Shown here: piece by piece, positions 18,790 through 34,067 of the stretch
How positions within the stretch are numbered: position 1 is the stretch's first letter
Layout: the number at the start of each line of letters is the position of its first letter
From: Emiliania huxleyi CCMP1516
Lineage: Eukaryota > Haptophyta > Isochrysidales > Noelaerhabdaceae
Assembly: GCF_000372725.1 (NCBI RefSeq)
Contig: NW_005197803.1
Span: forward strand, 241,728 to 305,727
Direction of reading: 5' to 3'
DNA: 64,000 bases
Position numbers and translations under genes: made by a program
Notes under the pieces: generated by a model
Told to the model about the DNA's origin: nothing
Database searches by the model: none
The model's input: only the letters and a program-made list of their open reading frames with translations

Positions 18790-19422
18790 CTACCGCGACG
18801 CCTGCGTGCTCGCCTCCATGTCCTCGGGCCGCGCCTGCGAGGTTGGCCGCTGCGTCGCAGCTGGCGGGACTTCCGGACCGGCAGCTCCACCTCCCTCCTG
18901 TGGCGACGCCTCCCCAACCCGCTTCTCGTACCGCACCAGCGACAGCGGGTAGGTATTGCCGCCTGAGATCTCGACCGGCCAAACCACAGGTCCGGCGCAG
19001 GCCCAGCCGCACTTTTCGTAGAAGCGCCGGCCGCGTGCGTTGGCGGCAAAAGCGACCAGGAAGGCGGTGACCGCCGTCGGCGAGGCGGCCAGCGAGCGCT
19101 CGGCTGCGGCAATCAGCCGCGCCGCGACTCCAGTGCCGCGGGCGTGCCGCGCGACAAACAGTTGCTCCATCTCCGCACGCTCCCGGTAGGCGACACAAAA
19201 GCCAGCCAGCGGCGCGTCCGCCGCAGCGCCGGCCTCGCTCGCCACAAACATGTGCGGCACCTTCTCCGACGCCCGCCGGGTGAACTCGCGGAGGTTGCGC
19301 TCGGCGAGGAACTCGTCGGGTAGGCTGGCCGTGCCCGGGTCGTCGTAGTACGCCGAGTGCCACAGCGCGCCGACGTTCGAGGCATCCGAAGGCGTCGCCG
19401 GACGAATGGTGTGGGCCGACAT
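18790..19422 (-). CDS. GNAT-family N-acetyltransferase
   Basis: Predicted acetyl-CoA-dependent N-acetyltransferase. The ATG at 19420-19422 (MSAHTIRPATPSDASNVGAL) gives about 210 residues without introns. The GNAT fold is visible: N-terminal IRPATPSDASNV, then AGFCVAYRERAEMEQLFVA (strand beta4), the acetyl-CoA loop RGTGVAARLIAAAE (motif A, R-G-x-G-x-A pattern), LVAFAANARGRRFYEKCGW (motif B) and a beta7 YPLSLVRYEK. The last 45 residues are Pro/Gln-rich and dispensable to the fold. The substrate (protein N-terminus, polyamine or other small amine) cannot be read from sequence. Confidence 0.85.
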   Translation of the reverse strand: MSAHTIRPATPSDASNVGALWHSAYYDDPGTASLPDEFLAERNLREFTRRASEKVPHMFVASEAGAAADAPLAGFCVAYRERAEMEQLFVARHARGTGVAARLIAAAERSLAASPTAVTAFLVAFAANARGRRFYEKCGWACAGPVVWPVEISGGNTYPLSLVRYEKRVGEASPQEGGGAAGPEVPPAATQRPTSQARPEDMEASTQASR

Positions 19423-19735
19423 CACGATGAGGAAAAGACACGCGAGTGGCGCGCCAGGAAATGCACCGCAGCTCGGCCCTGGTTTTCTTTTATTCTTCTT
19501 CTCCGCGAAATCCTCCCTTCCCTCCGCCGGGTGTTTTAAACCTCTTTCTTTCTGCACCGCGGCTCTCACTCTCTCGAGCCCGCCCGAAATGCCCATCAGA
19601 CATGCCGTCGGAGAGCGACCGCACACTCAAGAGTCCAACCAAGAAATCCCGACCGAGGAGTCCTTCCTATGTGCACCTGTGTGTGCAGCTGTGCACGCTC
19701 TCCGACCTGCCTGTCTGCGAGCGGGGCGGGGTGCG

Positions 19736-19822
19736 CGCTGTCCCTCTCTGTCCGTGCCAGGTCCGTGCGTCGCCCATCTCTCTGGAGATGCCCGCTCTAT
19801 TTATTTATTTATGGGATATGGG
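19736..19822 (+). repeat. Dispersed repeat R7, copy 1
   Basis: CTGTCCCTCT, CGTGCGTCGCCCATCTCTC, TGGAGATG and GCTCTATTTATTTATTTAT recur in order at 25398-25470. The TTTATTTATTTA end looks like the tail of a retroposed element. Confidence 0.75.
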
Positions 19823-19837
19823 TGAGGGAGTCCGCCC

Positions 19838-19890
19838 GACACATGTGCATGTGCATGTGCATGTGCATGTGCATGTGCATGTGCATGTGT
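19838..19890. repeat. (ATGTGC)n microsatellite
   Basis: About eight ATGTGC units. Confidence 0.9.
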
Positions 19891-20302
19891 GCATGCATCC
19901 ATGCACATGCACATGTCCTATGTCCACATGTGTGCAAGTGCATGTGTCGTGCACGCACCTATAAGGAGGAGGCAGGAGCAGAGAGCACAGACGGCGACCC
20001 ATTCGCCATTAGGCGCCGTCGTGAGAAAAGAAATCAAACTCAACAGAGATGCCGAAGAACTAGAGGATGGGACAAGGGCAGAGTCCCCACCCACTAGGAC
20101 CTCGAATACCATACCACGACGCTGACCTTCGACAGAGCTCTCTCTCTGCACTTCACTGAAGATTCTTCACCGACATGCGCTCAACTCCCTCTCCTAATAC
20201 ATCTACGCTTAGATGTGTCGACTAGGCTCTGCTGCCAAGCAGCAGCCCTCGCCCTTTCCGGCGGACGCTCGCTCTCCACTCGCGGTTGGGGAATAGCGCA
20301 TC

Positions 20303-25284
<4,982 letters not shown>

Positions 25285-25397
25285 CGATGTGTGCCTCCCA
25301 CGCGCCGCAGCCGACTTTCCTGAGCGAGGAGTGCCCAGAGAGTGCCTCTCCCCAAAAGAAATAAACGAAACCCAGTGGGAAGGGGCCCTAGCTAGCA

Positions 25398-25472
25398 CTG
25401 TCCCTCTGTGTTCGTGCGTCGCCCATCTCTCCTGGAGATGTCTGCTCTATTTATTTATTTATTAGCTATGCT
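25398..25472 (+). repeat. Dispersed repeat R7, copy 2
   Basis: Second copy of the element at 19736-19822, ending in TCTATTTATTTATTTATTAG. It lies about 115 bases upstream of the sulfite reductase start, in its promoter region. Confidence 0.75.
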
Positions 25473-25683
25473 CTATGCACGGTAACATGTAAGCCAAGTA
25501 GGTCTTTGCGGCGCGTACCTCCGCCCGCGCCGCCCAGCGGCGGGCTCCGTAACGCCCGCCTCCTCGATCGCTGCCCCGCGCTCTACCTGCCGTCTCGGCT
25601 TGGCAACCCGCTTGGGCTACACCCTGCAGCCTGCACTGGGCCGATGCGTCGGCGCGACACCCTCCTCTACTCCTAGCTCGGCT

Positions 25684-27689
25684 CTAGCCCAGCGCCGCGT
25701 TGAGCGAGGCCAGCCCGCACTTTCGCATCACGTTGGCGTGGATGTCGCCGTTGGTCGCGATCGCGCCGACCACGTGCGCCGGCAGCGCCGTGCCCTCGCG
25801 GCAGACCTGCGGTGGGGGGAAGTCTCGGGGTCGAGTACTCATTGAGTCTCTGCCTCGCTGCCTTTGCCGTCACCCCCGCCCCCGCGTGGGCTCAGACCGG
25901 CGGCGCGTGCTAACTGCGTGGCACGCGGTGAACTCGGCGCAGATTGGAGGGGCAGCTGCCTACTCAGGCTGCGCCTACTCCTCTACTACCGCCAGACCGA
26001 AAAGTCGAGCTCGTTGCCCGCCGGGTCGGTGACGCGCCCGCCGGCCTCCTGCACGAGCAAGACGCCCGCCGCGTGCGCCCAGACGTTGCGGTCAAACGCC
26101 TCGGCCGCGTCGGGCAAATCAAAGTAGGCCATCGCCTCGCCGCGCGCGATCAGCCCGTAGGCAAACGGGCCTTTGGCTTGCAGCGGCTCGCCGCTAATGC
26201 CGAGCTCGGAGGCGAGGGCGGCCGCGCGGGGCTGCGCCGCCGCCTCGCAGCGGATGACCTAAGTCTCAGAGGATGAAGGCTCAAGAGGAAGTCAAGGAGA
26301 AGAAGGATGCTCTCCTGCGCAGGGCTCATTCGGCTCACCACAGAGGGGCTGAGGCTAAGTTCAACGGTGCCTTGGGTTGGAATGAAAATGAAGCAGGAAC
26401 GCTTACGGACCTCAGCGCCGAAGTCCTGCACGCCGGTCGTCTTGTCCACGGGCAGCGGGCCGTTGTCCCGGTCCGGCCGCGTCCACGCCGTGCCGACAAT
26501 GTCTCGCCGCCCGATGAGCGCGCGGTCGACGCGGATGCGCACGTCGGTGCCGTGCTCTCCTGTTGAGTGTGGTGATTCAGTCAGTCATCAATCAATACAT
26601 GTGTGCATCCGTTCTCCTCGGCCCCCTCGGGGGCTGTGCGCAACGCACGAGGCGAGGGCAGGGGGGATGTGTCCAGTCGCGGCGGCTTGTGATCTCGCAT
26701 CCCACATCTCGGCACATCGCATCTCGTCACGACTCGGCTGCACCTCCCACCGACCGCTCGTACGCGCCAATGCCCTGCTCCGCCCACATGAGGCTCCCCA
26801 TCGGCGGGGGAACGGCGCCGCTCTGCCCGTCAAAGGAGACTGTCATGCGCAGCAGCTTCTCGCCAGACATTGAGTTTCGCGGCAGGTTGGGGAGGGCGAT
26901 TGCGCACACGACGGGCCGGCCGTACTCGAGGAGGGAGAGGGAGATGGCGGGCTGCTCCGCCTCGGCCACCGGGCTCAGCACCCACGTGCGCGGCCCGAGA
27001 CCCGCGCGCACGTTTCGCGTCAGTGCAGCGGCCAGGCCGGCCTCGTCCTGCGGAGCACTGGAGCAGGGTATCGTGCGGTGGATTCGGGGTGTCGCGTGTG
27101 AGCTGTGAATTAGAGCGGAATGCAGCTGGGATACAGCTGATTCGTGTCCTCTCGAGTGCTAGGCCAGAAACCACGGATCTGTGCTCGGCATCTCGGGGGC
27201 CTCTGCCGTTTCGAGCGTGGCGACCGGGTCAGGGTACGGAGGCACAAAGGCATTGACGCACGGTGTGGTCGCGCCGAGCTCGTTGGCAAGTGCGAGGGCA
27301 GCCTGCCGCGTCTCGGCGTCGCAGCCGGCGAACGACTCCGCGCTCTCCGCCGCCATGACCGCGTCGCCCTCAAACTCGGACGCGAGGCCGTCACACACGA
27401 GAGCCTGAGTGGCAAGGTTGACTGCCGCTACGGGTGCTTTGCCCACGCCGGCCGCGGCGCGAGAGACGAGCTGCAGCGCCACGTCCACCTCGCGGGCGAA
27501 CGGAGAGGAGCGCTTCGGGAGCCAGGAGCGCTTGTCGACCTTGGGCTTCTTCGCCATCAGGCAGGCTCCGGGAGCGCGAGCCGGGTTGGCGCGAGCCGAG
27601 GCGGGAGCCGAGCGCAGGGCGGCTCGGGCATCGAACGTCAGCGCGAGGGTCGACGCGGCGAGGAGGAGGCTGGGCAGGGATCGCAGCAT
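25684..27689 (-). CDS. HAL2/SAL1-like (PAP phosphatase fold) protein lacking metal ligands
   Basis: Member of the inositol monophosphatase superfamily closest to 3'(2'),5'-bisphosphate nucleotidases. It starts at ATG 27689 with MLRSLPSLLLAASTLALTFD and an Ala/Arg/Ser stretch, as in a bipartite plastid leader. Blocks: FAREVDVALQLVSRAA and NLATQALVCDGLASEF (exon 1); RTWVLSPVAEAEQPAISLSL and VVCAIALPNLP (about 27045-26770); VRIRVDRALIGRRDI (about 26560-26410); FAYGLIARGEAMAYFDLP and WAHAAGVLLVQEAGGRVTDP (26260-25990); and a last exon from about 25812 with AHVVGAIATNGDIHANVM, stop at 25684-25686. The family needs DPxDGT and WDxAAG for Mg2+. Here the first is replaced by SPVAEA with a deletion, and WD is WA. 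I infer a non-catalytic paralog. Some splice joins are unresolved. Confidence 0.72.
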
Positions 27690-27814
27690 TAGCGCTGATG
27701 GAGCCAAGCGCGGAGCGTGGCAGCAGGGGTCGGGGGTGTGCTTGGAGTGCCGGAGCGGCAGATTTTTCTTTTTGGCAGGGTTTGTTTTTGCGCGCAACGC
27801 CTTCTTTTCTCGCA

Positions 27815-29252
27815 ATGACTGCCCCTCGGCGCTCGAGCCGCCTCGCGCCACCTCCGCCGCCGCTCCCTCGCCAGACACGCCGCCGCCCGCCCGCCTCCTC
27901 GACCTCCCCACGGACCTCCTCGTGCGCATTGTCTCTCGCTGCGACCCCCTTGACATCGCTCGCGTCGCGGCCGTCTCTTTCACGGCTCGCTCGCAGAGCA
28001 GGGCATCCGCTTGTGGGCGCAAGAGCGCGGCCTCGAGCTGCCGGCGCAGCCGGAGGGCGAGAGCTGCGCCGTGCGGTGGCTGTGCTATTCGGCGCTTCTT
28101 CGCGAGTCCAACCCGCCGGCGAGGGCGGCGGCAGGCGAGCGGCACAGCGTCTTCATCGACGGCGGGGGGCATTTGTCGTCGTGCGGGTCAGCGGCAACGG
28201 AGGGCGAGGAGGTGGAGGAGGAGGACGAGGAGGCACCTTTTGGCGTTCTCGGCCACGGCGAGGGCGTGACGCAGCTCAACACGCCGACCCGGCTCTCCTC
28301 GACTCCGGGTGACGAGCGCGCCGTGAGCGTGTCGGTTGGACATGGCCACAGCCTCGCCCTCACCGCCGGCGGCGCTGTCTGGAGCTGGGGCTGTGGAGAC
28401 TGGGGCCGGCTGGGCCACGGCGACGAGCAGCTGCAGCTGCTGCCCAAGAAGGTCGAGGCCTTTGCTGGCCAGCGCGTCGTCGCTATGTCGGCTGGAGACT
28501 GCCACAGCCTCGCCCTTACCGCCGACGGCGGTGCCTGGAGCTGGGGCGATGGAGACTATGGCCGGCTGGGCCACGGCGACTGGCAGGACCAGCTGCTGCC
28601 GAAGAAGATCGAGGCGTTCGCTGGGCGGCGCGTCGTCGCTGTGTCAGCTGGGTACCAACACAGTCTCGCCCTTACCGCCGACGGCGCTGTCTGGAGCTGG
28701 GGTGAGGGATCCTATGGCCGCTTGGGCCACGGCGACAGGCAGACCCAGCCGCTGCCTAAGAAGGTCGAGGCCTTTGCTGGCCGGCGCGTCGTCGCTGTCT
28801 CGGCTGGAGTCTACCACAGCCTCGCCATCACCGCCGACGGCGGTGCCTGGAGCTGGGGCCATGGCCGCTTGGGCCATGGCGACATGCAGCGCCAGCTGCT
28901 GCCCAAGAAGGTCGAGACCTTTGCTGGCCAGCGCGTCGTCGCTATGTCGGCTGGAGACTGCCATAGCCTCGCCATCACCGCCGACGGCTCTGCTTGGAGC
29001 TGGGGCCATGGATACTATGGCAAGCTGGGCCACGGCGACTGTCAGCAGCAGTTTCTGCCGAAGAAGATCGAGGCGTTCGCTGGGCGGCGCGTCGTCGCTG
29101 TGTCGGTTGGGAAATACCATAGCTTCGCCATCACCGCCGACGACGCTGTTTATGCTTGGGGTCTGGGCGAAAGCGGCTGCCTTGGCCACGGAGAGGACCT
29201 GTCGCACCAGCAGCTGCCCAAGAAGATCGAGGTGTGGGCGCTGGGGCAGTGA
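27815..29252 (+). CDS. F-box protein with RCC1-type repeats (frame breaks near the start)
   Basis: The main frame from about 27980 to 29252 holds at least seven tandem RCC1 repeats of about 51 residues (HSLALTADGAVWSWG, YGRLGHGD, LLPKKVEAFAGRRVVAVSAG), enough for a seven-bladed propeller, ending VWALGQ. An F-box lies before it: LLDLPTDLLVRIVSRCDPLD then IARVAAVS (about 27893-27975). F-box plus RCC1 suggests an SCF-type ubiquitin ligase adaptor. The ATG at 27815 (MTAPRRSSRLAPPPP), the F-box and the RCC1 part are in three different frames. The shifts fall in a CCG/CCCG tract near 27885 and in TCTCTTTC near 27975. Sequencing error, very recent decay or unusual splicing are all possible. Confidence 0.7.
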
Positions 29253-29823
29253 GGCAAAGCAATGTACGGTACGGCTAGCTAGTATGGCAGGCTAGGTGTT
29301 TCATCTCAGTTAGTGGCTCATCTGCTCTAGAGGCGTTGAAGCCAGTGGCCCGCGGTGTGTGTGTGGGGTGTGTGAGACTCACTGAGTCAGTGAGTGTGAG
29401 CATGACATGATGAACATGAAGCATGAGTGCGCCCCCTGGCGGACGATTTTCTTTTCTCGCCTGTTTTTTGCAAACAACTCTTTTCCTTTTTTCCTGGGTT
29501 CTGTTCCAGGACTCGCCGGGGCTCCGCCCCAAGAGACCTCTGCGCTCTGCGGGAGACTGGACACTGGAGGTGCCAGAGGTGGAGAGCGTGCATGCCGGTG
29601 CGTGTGGGTGCACGTTCTGTCGGCTTCTGGGTCCCTGTCGTGCTGCTCCAAACGTAATCACATTAGTCATTACGGCGTTGTGTGTGCCTCTACTCGCCAG
29701 AGTCTTCGCACAAACGCACCGGCTGGGGGGCGGGTGGGTGTGAGGGAGCAGCGGGCACATTGCACACGCGGAAGAAGCGCAAGGCTGGCTGCCGGCTGCA
29801 CGGGGGACGGTGCGCCTCAAGCC
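29253..29823. other. Tail-to-tail intergenic region
   Basis: Between the RCC1 gene and the BTB gene, both ending here. No recognisable coding segment. A short GC-rich hairpin GGGGCTCCGCCCC lies near 29519-29531. Confidence 0.4.
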
Positions 29824-31971
29824 TCACGCGACTAGAGCCAAATTACGGAAACTCTCGAGGAATGGTTCGCCATACTCCGCGTCGGTTACGCTCGCAGTCG
29901 CGGCCGCGCGATCGAATAGTGGCGCCTTGTATGCCATCCACAGTTCGGAGAAGGATGGCTCCATGTTCATGTACTCGCGCGAGCGTGGCAGAACGGACCA
30001 GGTCAGTAGCCGCGGGATGTGCAGATCGTCGCGCTCGCAATCTGCGATCAGCGCCCAAGCGCTGTCAAAGTCCTCCTGAATGTCGTCGTCGTCACCGTCG
30101 TCGGCACTGAGCTTCACCTGAATAAACTTCAGCGTATCGTCGTGCGGGTGGTTCTCTGGTGCGTAATTGTAGTTGGCAGCTATCCACCCGTACGGGTCCT
30201 TGATGATGGTCATAACCTGGTCATAGTCGGTTGGCAGCGTCGGGAAACGAACCGACCATTCGGTATCGTCGCTCTCGTGCGCCGTCTCACGTTGGCCGAA
30301 CGTGCGATGTATCGCAGCCTCCCAGTCTTGCGGCGTGTACCTGGCTCCGCGGTAGCCAGGCCCGACGCTGGCACGGCCGCCACGGTAGTCCGGATTGCAG
30401 CTTGGGACTGTGCCATTTTCCGGCAAGCCAAGCGCCATATCCATATGCACGAGGCGCGCGCCGCCCCGGAGTTTAATCAGCCGGAGGCGCGAGATAAGCT
30501 GCCATTGGAGGACGGCGTCATCGCTGGGCACTTCCAACAGCCCTGGCACCGCCACAGGGAAACCGCGTGCGGCGTACTTGGCGAGCCGGAGTTCGTACGA
30601 CGGCTGCCGCGGCCACGCGTGCAACGGATTCAAGAGCGTGCGTGACTTCTTGAAGGCCGCTAGCGCGCGCGGCAGAGCCCACACCGTCATGTTGTGCACG
30701 CTAGCAGCGACGGAGGGGTTGCGGCTTTCTGGCCCAAAGCCAACGCAGCAGCAATCGACATCAAAGCCACAGAGAACTTCCGACGGGCTTTGGTAGATGC
30801 GCAGGATGATCTGCACGTCGAAATTCTCCCAAACCTTGTAAGTGCCCCGGTATCCCTCCCGTTCGATCTGCCGTCGACACCTGATGTTGATCGTGAAGAG
30901 GGTCCGCGTGATCCAAACGGCATGACACTTATGCTCCAGCTCGCTGCAAATGCGGCGGGACAACTCAGTAGCGTGATTTTCAGCCGCATCGCCTTTCGCA
31001 CAAATGAACACGTCGACATCGCCCGATGCGAAGAACGGTCCGGCTCTGGGGTCTCTGAGCAGGCAGCGCACGACCGATCCGCCCGCAACGAACCAAGAGC
31101 AGGCACTGTCCGTTGCGCAGGCCGATAGAGCATCGATGACGCCGGGATAATACTCGCGAAAGGACTCTAGCGCCTCGTAGCTACTGCCAACGAGCTTGGA
31201 CGTATCAACAGCAGGCGAGATGTGGCTAAAGCACACTGGGTAGGTGCTCCGACCTGCGGAGCGTGCTGCAGCCTTCAAGTCGACAAGGCCAAGATGGCGA
31301 TTGTTAAGCTCTGGAGCGTCACGCTGTCGCGCGAACAGCCAGCGCATCGCATCCTCTGCTTGCCGGTTGTACAGATCCTCTCGCTCTAAACATGCAGCAT
31401 TCACCACGTGCGCACTGAAGAGCCATGCCATCGCCGGCAGCAGCAGAAAGTCTGCCTCATCCAAGAGGGCGCTGGCCATTTCCGCCGAGACCTCATGGCT
31501 GATGAGCGGCAGCTCTCCCGCCGGCCAGCAGTTGAGGAAGCGGAACACGTGCTCATACAGCTGGCCATTCGCGCGGCTTATGCGCAATTCGCCGGACGAT
31601 GCGTCCCCCAGGTGAGCCTGCTGCCGGAGCGCCGCTGCGAAAAAGGTGTCCTCGTGCTTGGACAGCACGCGGCCGGAGACAACGTACTTGTGCCTCCCGA
31701 TGATCACCATCATGGGCTGCTCGTCCTGGGCCATCTGCAAATTGTCCTCGCGGATGAGCTTCTCTTCGACCACGCCTCTCGTCGCTGTGGATCCCTGCAC
31801 CGTGACTCGCACCGGCACACGACCTGCGGAGTTTGCTGAGCCGAGGGTGGTGCCAGTGAGGCCATTGAGCCCGATCCCAGCTCGCGAAGTGAGCCCGTGC
31901 AGCGTGACTCTTGAGCCAGCGACGAGCTTCGCGCAGTTGGCAGAGAGTTCGGTCGTGCCGGGGTCAGCCAT
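29824..31971 (-). CDS. BTB/POZ protein with nucleotidyltransferase-like domain
   Basis: An intronless frame of 715 residues from ATG 31971 (MADPGTTELSANCAKLVAGS). Residues 15-75 contain a GSRVTLHGL..LNGLTGTTLG small-beta segment. Residues about 85-210 are BTB/POZ-like: VIIGRHKYVVSGRVLSKHED then FFAAALR, YEHVFRFLNCW and LLDEADFLLLPAMAWLFSAH. Residues about 295-420 resemble the nucleotidyltransferase-like module of some protist and giant-virus proteins: WFVAGGSVVRCLL then FFASGDVDVFICAKGD (GG-S and D-x-D spaced as in the Pol-beta fold). The C-terminal 300 residues are unassigned and acidic. No catalytic activity can be claimed. Upstream non-ATG codons extend the frame to 32037. Confidence 0.6.
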   Translation of the reverse strand: MADPGTTELSANCAKLVAGSRVTLHGLTSRAGIGLNGLTGTTLGSANSAGRVPVRVTVQGSTATRGVVEEKLIREDNLQMAQDEQPMMVIIGRHKYVVSGRVLSKHEDTFFAAALRQQAHLGDASSGELRISRANGQLYEHVFRFLNCWPAGELPLISHEVSAEMASALLDEADFLLLPAMAWLFSAHVVNAACLEREDLYNRQAEDAMRWLFARQRDAPELNNRHLGLVDLKAAARSAGRSTYPVCFSHISPAVDTSKLVGSSYEALESFREYYPGVIDALSACATDSACSWFVAGGSVVRCLLRDPRAGPFFASGDVDVFICAKGDAAENHATELSRRICSELEHKCHAVWITRTLFTINIRCRRQIEREGYRGTYKVWENFDVQIILRIYQSPSEVLCGFDVDCCCVGFGPESRNPSVAASVHNMTVWALPRALAAFKKSRTLLNPLHAWPRQPSYELRLAKYAARGFPVAVPGLLEVPSDDAVLQWQLISRLRLIKLRGGARLVHMDMALGLPENGTVPSCNPDYRGGRASVGPGYRGARYTPQDWEAAIHRTFGQRETAHESDDTEWSVRFPTLPTDYDQVMTIIKDPYGWIAANYNYAPENHPHDDTLKFIQVKLSADDGDDDDIQEDFDSAWALIADCERDDLHIPRLLTWSVLPRSREYMNMEPSFSELWMAYKAPLFDRAAATASVTDAEYGEPFLESFRNLALVA

Positions 31972-32202
31972 GTCCCCCCCCAGCGTCCCCCGTATACCAG
32001 GTAGCGCGTTGCACCATCGGTTGTCGGGTGGGTTCAAACTTGTGGGGTTGCGGTCGCAGGACCTTGAAGTGCTCGGCCCGCTGATCGCAGTCGCTCGATC
32101 GCTGGTCGGGTGGGTATGCGAGCAAAAAAGAAATCAATTCCGCAGAGGTACCTGGTACTGAGTCGGCACCGAGCCGATCCTGCCTGTACCTCTCGGCCAT
32201 TC

Positions 32203-33325
32203 ATGAGCCGCTCCTGCCTCCTCCTCTGCGCCAATTTCGCCGCGCACACCGCGGCGTCGCGGCACGCGGCGGCACCGCGCCTCGCGCCCATGCGACCTGC
32301 AGCGGCCGCTCACTTTGCGGGCAAGCGGCACGGCCTGCCACAGCTCTGTGCGGCAGACCACGACTACGAGTACGAGCTCGAGTTCGCTGCCCGGGTGACC
32401 CGCGAGGCAGGCGAGCTCGTCCAGCAGGCGTCCGAGGGCGGCGGCATCGTGGCGGCGCGAAATTACCTCAGCTTTGAGCTCTCGCACGAGCCCGCCATCT
32501 CCCTCGGCGCAGCACATTGGTTGGCGCACGTGGATGACCACGTCGTGTCGGTGGCGCTCGTGTCTGTGGAGCACGGGCCGGTGGTGGGCGTGTGCTGCCG
32601 CCACCGCTCCGACGAGATGCTCTGCGCGGCGACCGACGCGGGCACGTGGTACTCGACGGGTGACGAGGCACCGACGGCCGCGCCTGACTGCGGCATGGCA
32701 TCAAAGTACGCAAACGTCGTCCATGTCCCGTTTGCAAAGAGCCCCGAGGTGGAGCTGGCGGTCGAGGCGCTCGCCGCGAGGATGCCGGTCGACGTGCAGA
32801 AGGCGCCCGCCGAGCACTGCAACTGCTGTTGCGAGGGGCTGTTTGAGCTCGTGAGCGGGTGCGAGACACTTCCGAGACACCTCCGAGACACCTCCGAGAC
32901 ACCTCCGACCCACGCACAGCACCGCGAGCGTCTCTTCACGCCTCCAGCGGTGAACAGGCGCGCAGACGTGCACATCGCGCCGCCGGAGCATTGCTTCGTC
33001 GGCTCAACGCCGGTCAACGTGCTTTGCGCGTTCGAGGTGCTGCTGCAGGAGTCGGGCGGCTGCATGAGTGACGTGCTGGGCAACGACATTGACTGGGCGG
33101 TCGCGATCGAGTCGGGCGCGCACCGGGGCGGCGTCCTCGCCAGCGACGCCGCCTCGCACTCGTACATGCTGCACGCGATGCACACCGACCACGCCTTTGG
33201 GGGGAGCCGCCTCTCTCTCCCCCGCCTCGCCGAGCACGTCGCTCGGGGAGGCTTCCGCGTGGAGCACGTCGGCGGCGGCAGGCACACGCGCGCACGCACG
33301 CGCGCACGCACGCACGCACGCACGC

Positions 33326-33393
<68 letters not shown>

Positions 33394-33575
33394 CGCTCAC
33401 CCACGCGCACCGCCCTACTTTGCATGCCATGGGGCTCCTGTCCCTCTACCCAATGGATTCGTTTACCGTGCCTTACCTTAATTGCAGGCACGTCGTGCTG
33501 CCTGATGGCCCGGGCAGTGACCACGGCGGCGGCGTCCGCGACGACGACGGCGGCGCGCTCCCGTTTGCGCCGTGA
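32203..33575 (+). CDS. Inositol-monophosphatase-fold protein without catalytic motifs
   Basis: Three exons, 32203-32858, 32958-33281 and 33488-33575, join in frame to 355 residues. The N-terminus (MSRSCLLLCANFAAHTAAS then RHAAAPRLAPMRPAAA) looks like an organelle leader. Then follow ELEFAARVTREAGELVQQAS (IMPase helix 1), HVVSVALVSVEHGPVVGVCC (the strand pair after the metal site) and NVLCAFEVLLQESGGCMSDV with LGNDIDW (the motif III region). The expected GEE, DPxDGT and WDxAAG ligands are absent: GAAHWLAHVDD stands near the second and LCAFE replaces the third. The second intron (33282-33487) begins with GC and contains a GCAC microsatellite. The first is GT-AG with TCCGAGACACC tandem units. 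It is probably a pseudoenzyme, related in kind to the gene at 25684-27689. Confidence 0.6.
33284..33395. repeat. (GCAC)n microsatellite in intron
   Basis: GCACGCAC units with occasional GCGC, starting directly at the GC donor of the preceding exon. Confidence 0.95.
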
Positions 33576-34032
33576 CTTGTTTGCGCGCGCGAGAGCGCGC
33601 GACCTTGGGTGTGCAGTCTCTGTGTGCGCGCCGGGCGGTGTACGTGGTCGTCAGGCGCATTTACCATCTTCGGGCGCTTGAGATGTCAGTGAGAGTGTGT
33701 GTCGTATGGAGACGGAGGTGTGGCGGCGCGGTCTCTTAGCTTTCCTCATAGTTACCTCAATGGGTCTTGTGTGCGTTATGTGAAACTTGTGTATGAAGAA
33801 TAAAGGCTGTAGGCTGGTGGCTGTGTTAGACCTATTGGTCGCTCCGCGCTCGGGAACCATCTAGGCCACCTCTTGCGCAAGAGCGAAGAGGTGGCGGTGG
33901 CCTAGTTGGTTCACGAGCGCCGACCAATTATGAATTACTCTCGTCGCCCTGAATGGTTGCCGAGGGGCCAGGGGTTGTGGAGGACACCGCGATACCGGCG
34001 TGAACACAACTAACTGACGGATCCGCTCCTCA

Positions 34033-34067
34033 CAGTCGCACGCGCCGCGCTGCGGCGCGTGCGACTG
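34033..34067. repeat. Perfect GC-rich hairpin, 16-bp stem, 3-base loop
   Basis: CAGTCGCACGCGCCGC, loop GCT, then its exact reverse complement, followed by TCTTTG. No gene end adjoins it. Confidence 0.9.

Larger units (their letters stand above)
19423..20302. other. Intergenic with repeat R7 and ATGTGC microsatellite
   Basis: Between the acetyltransferase promoter side and the 3' end of sulfite reductase. It holds one copy of repeat R7 and a hexamer microsatellite. Short frames such as MPSESDRTLKSPTKKSRPRS at about 19600 are not supported further. Confidence 0.5.
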
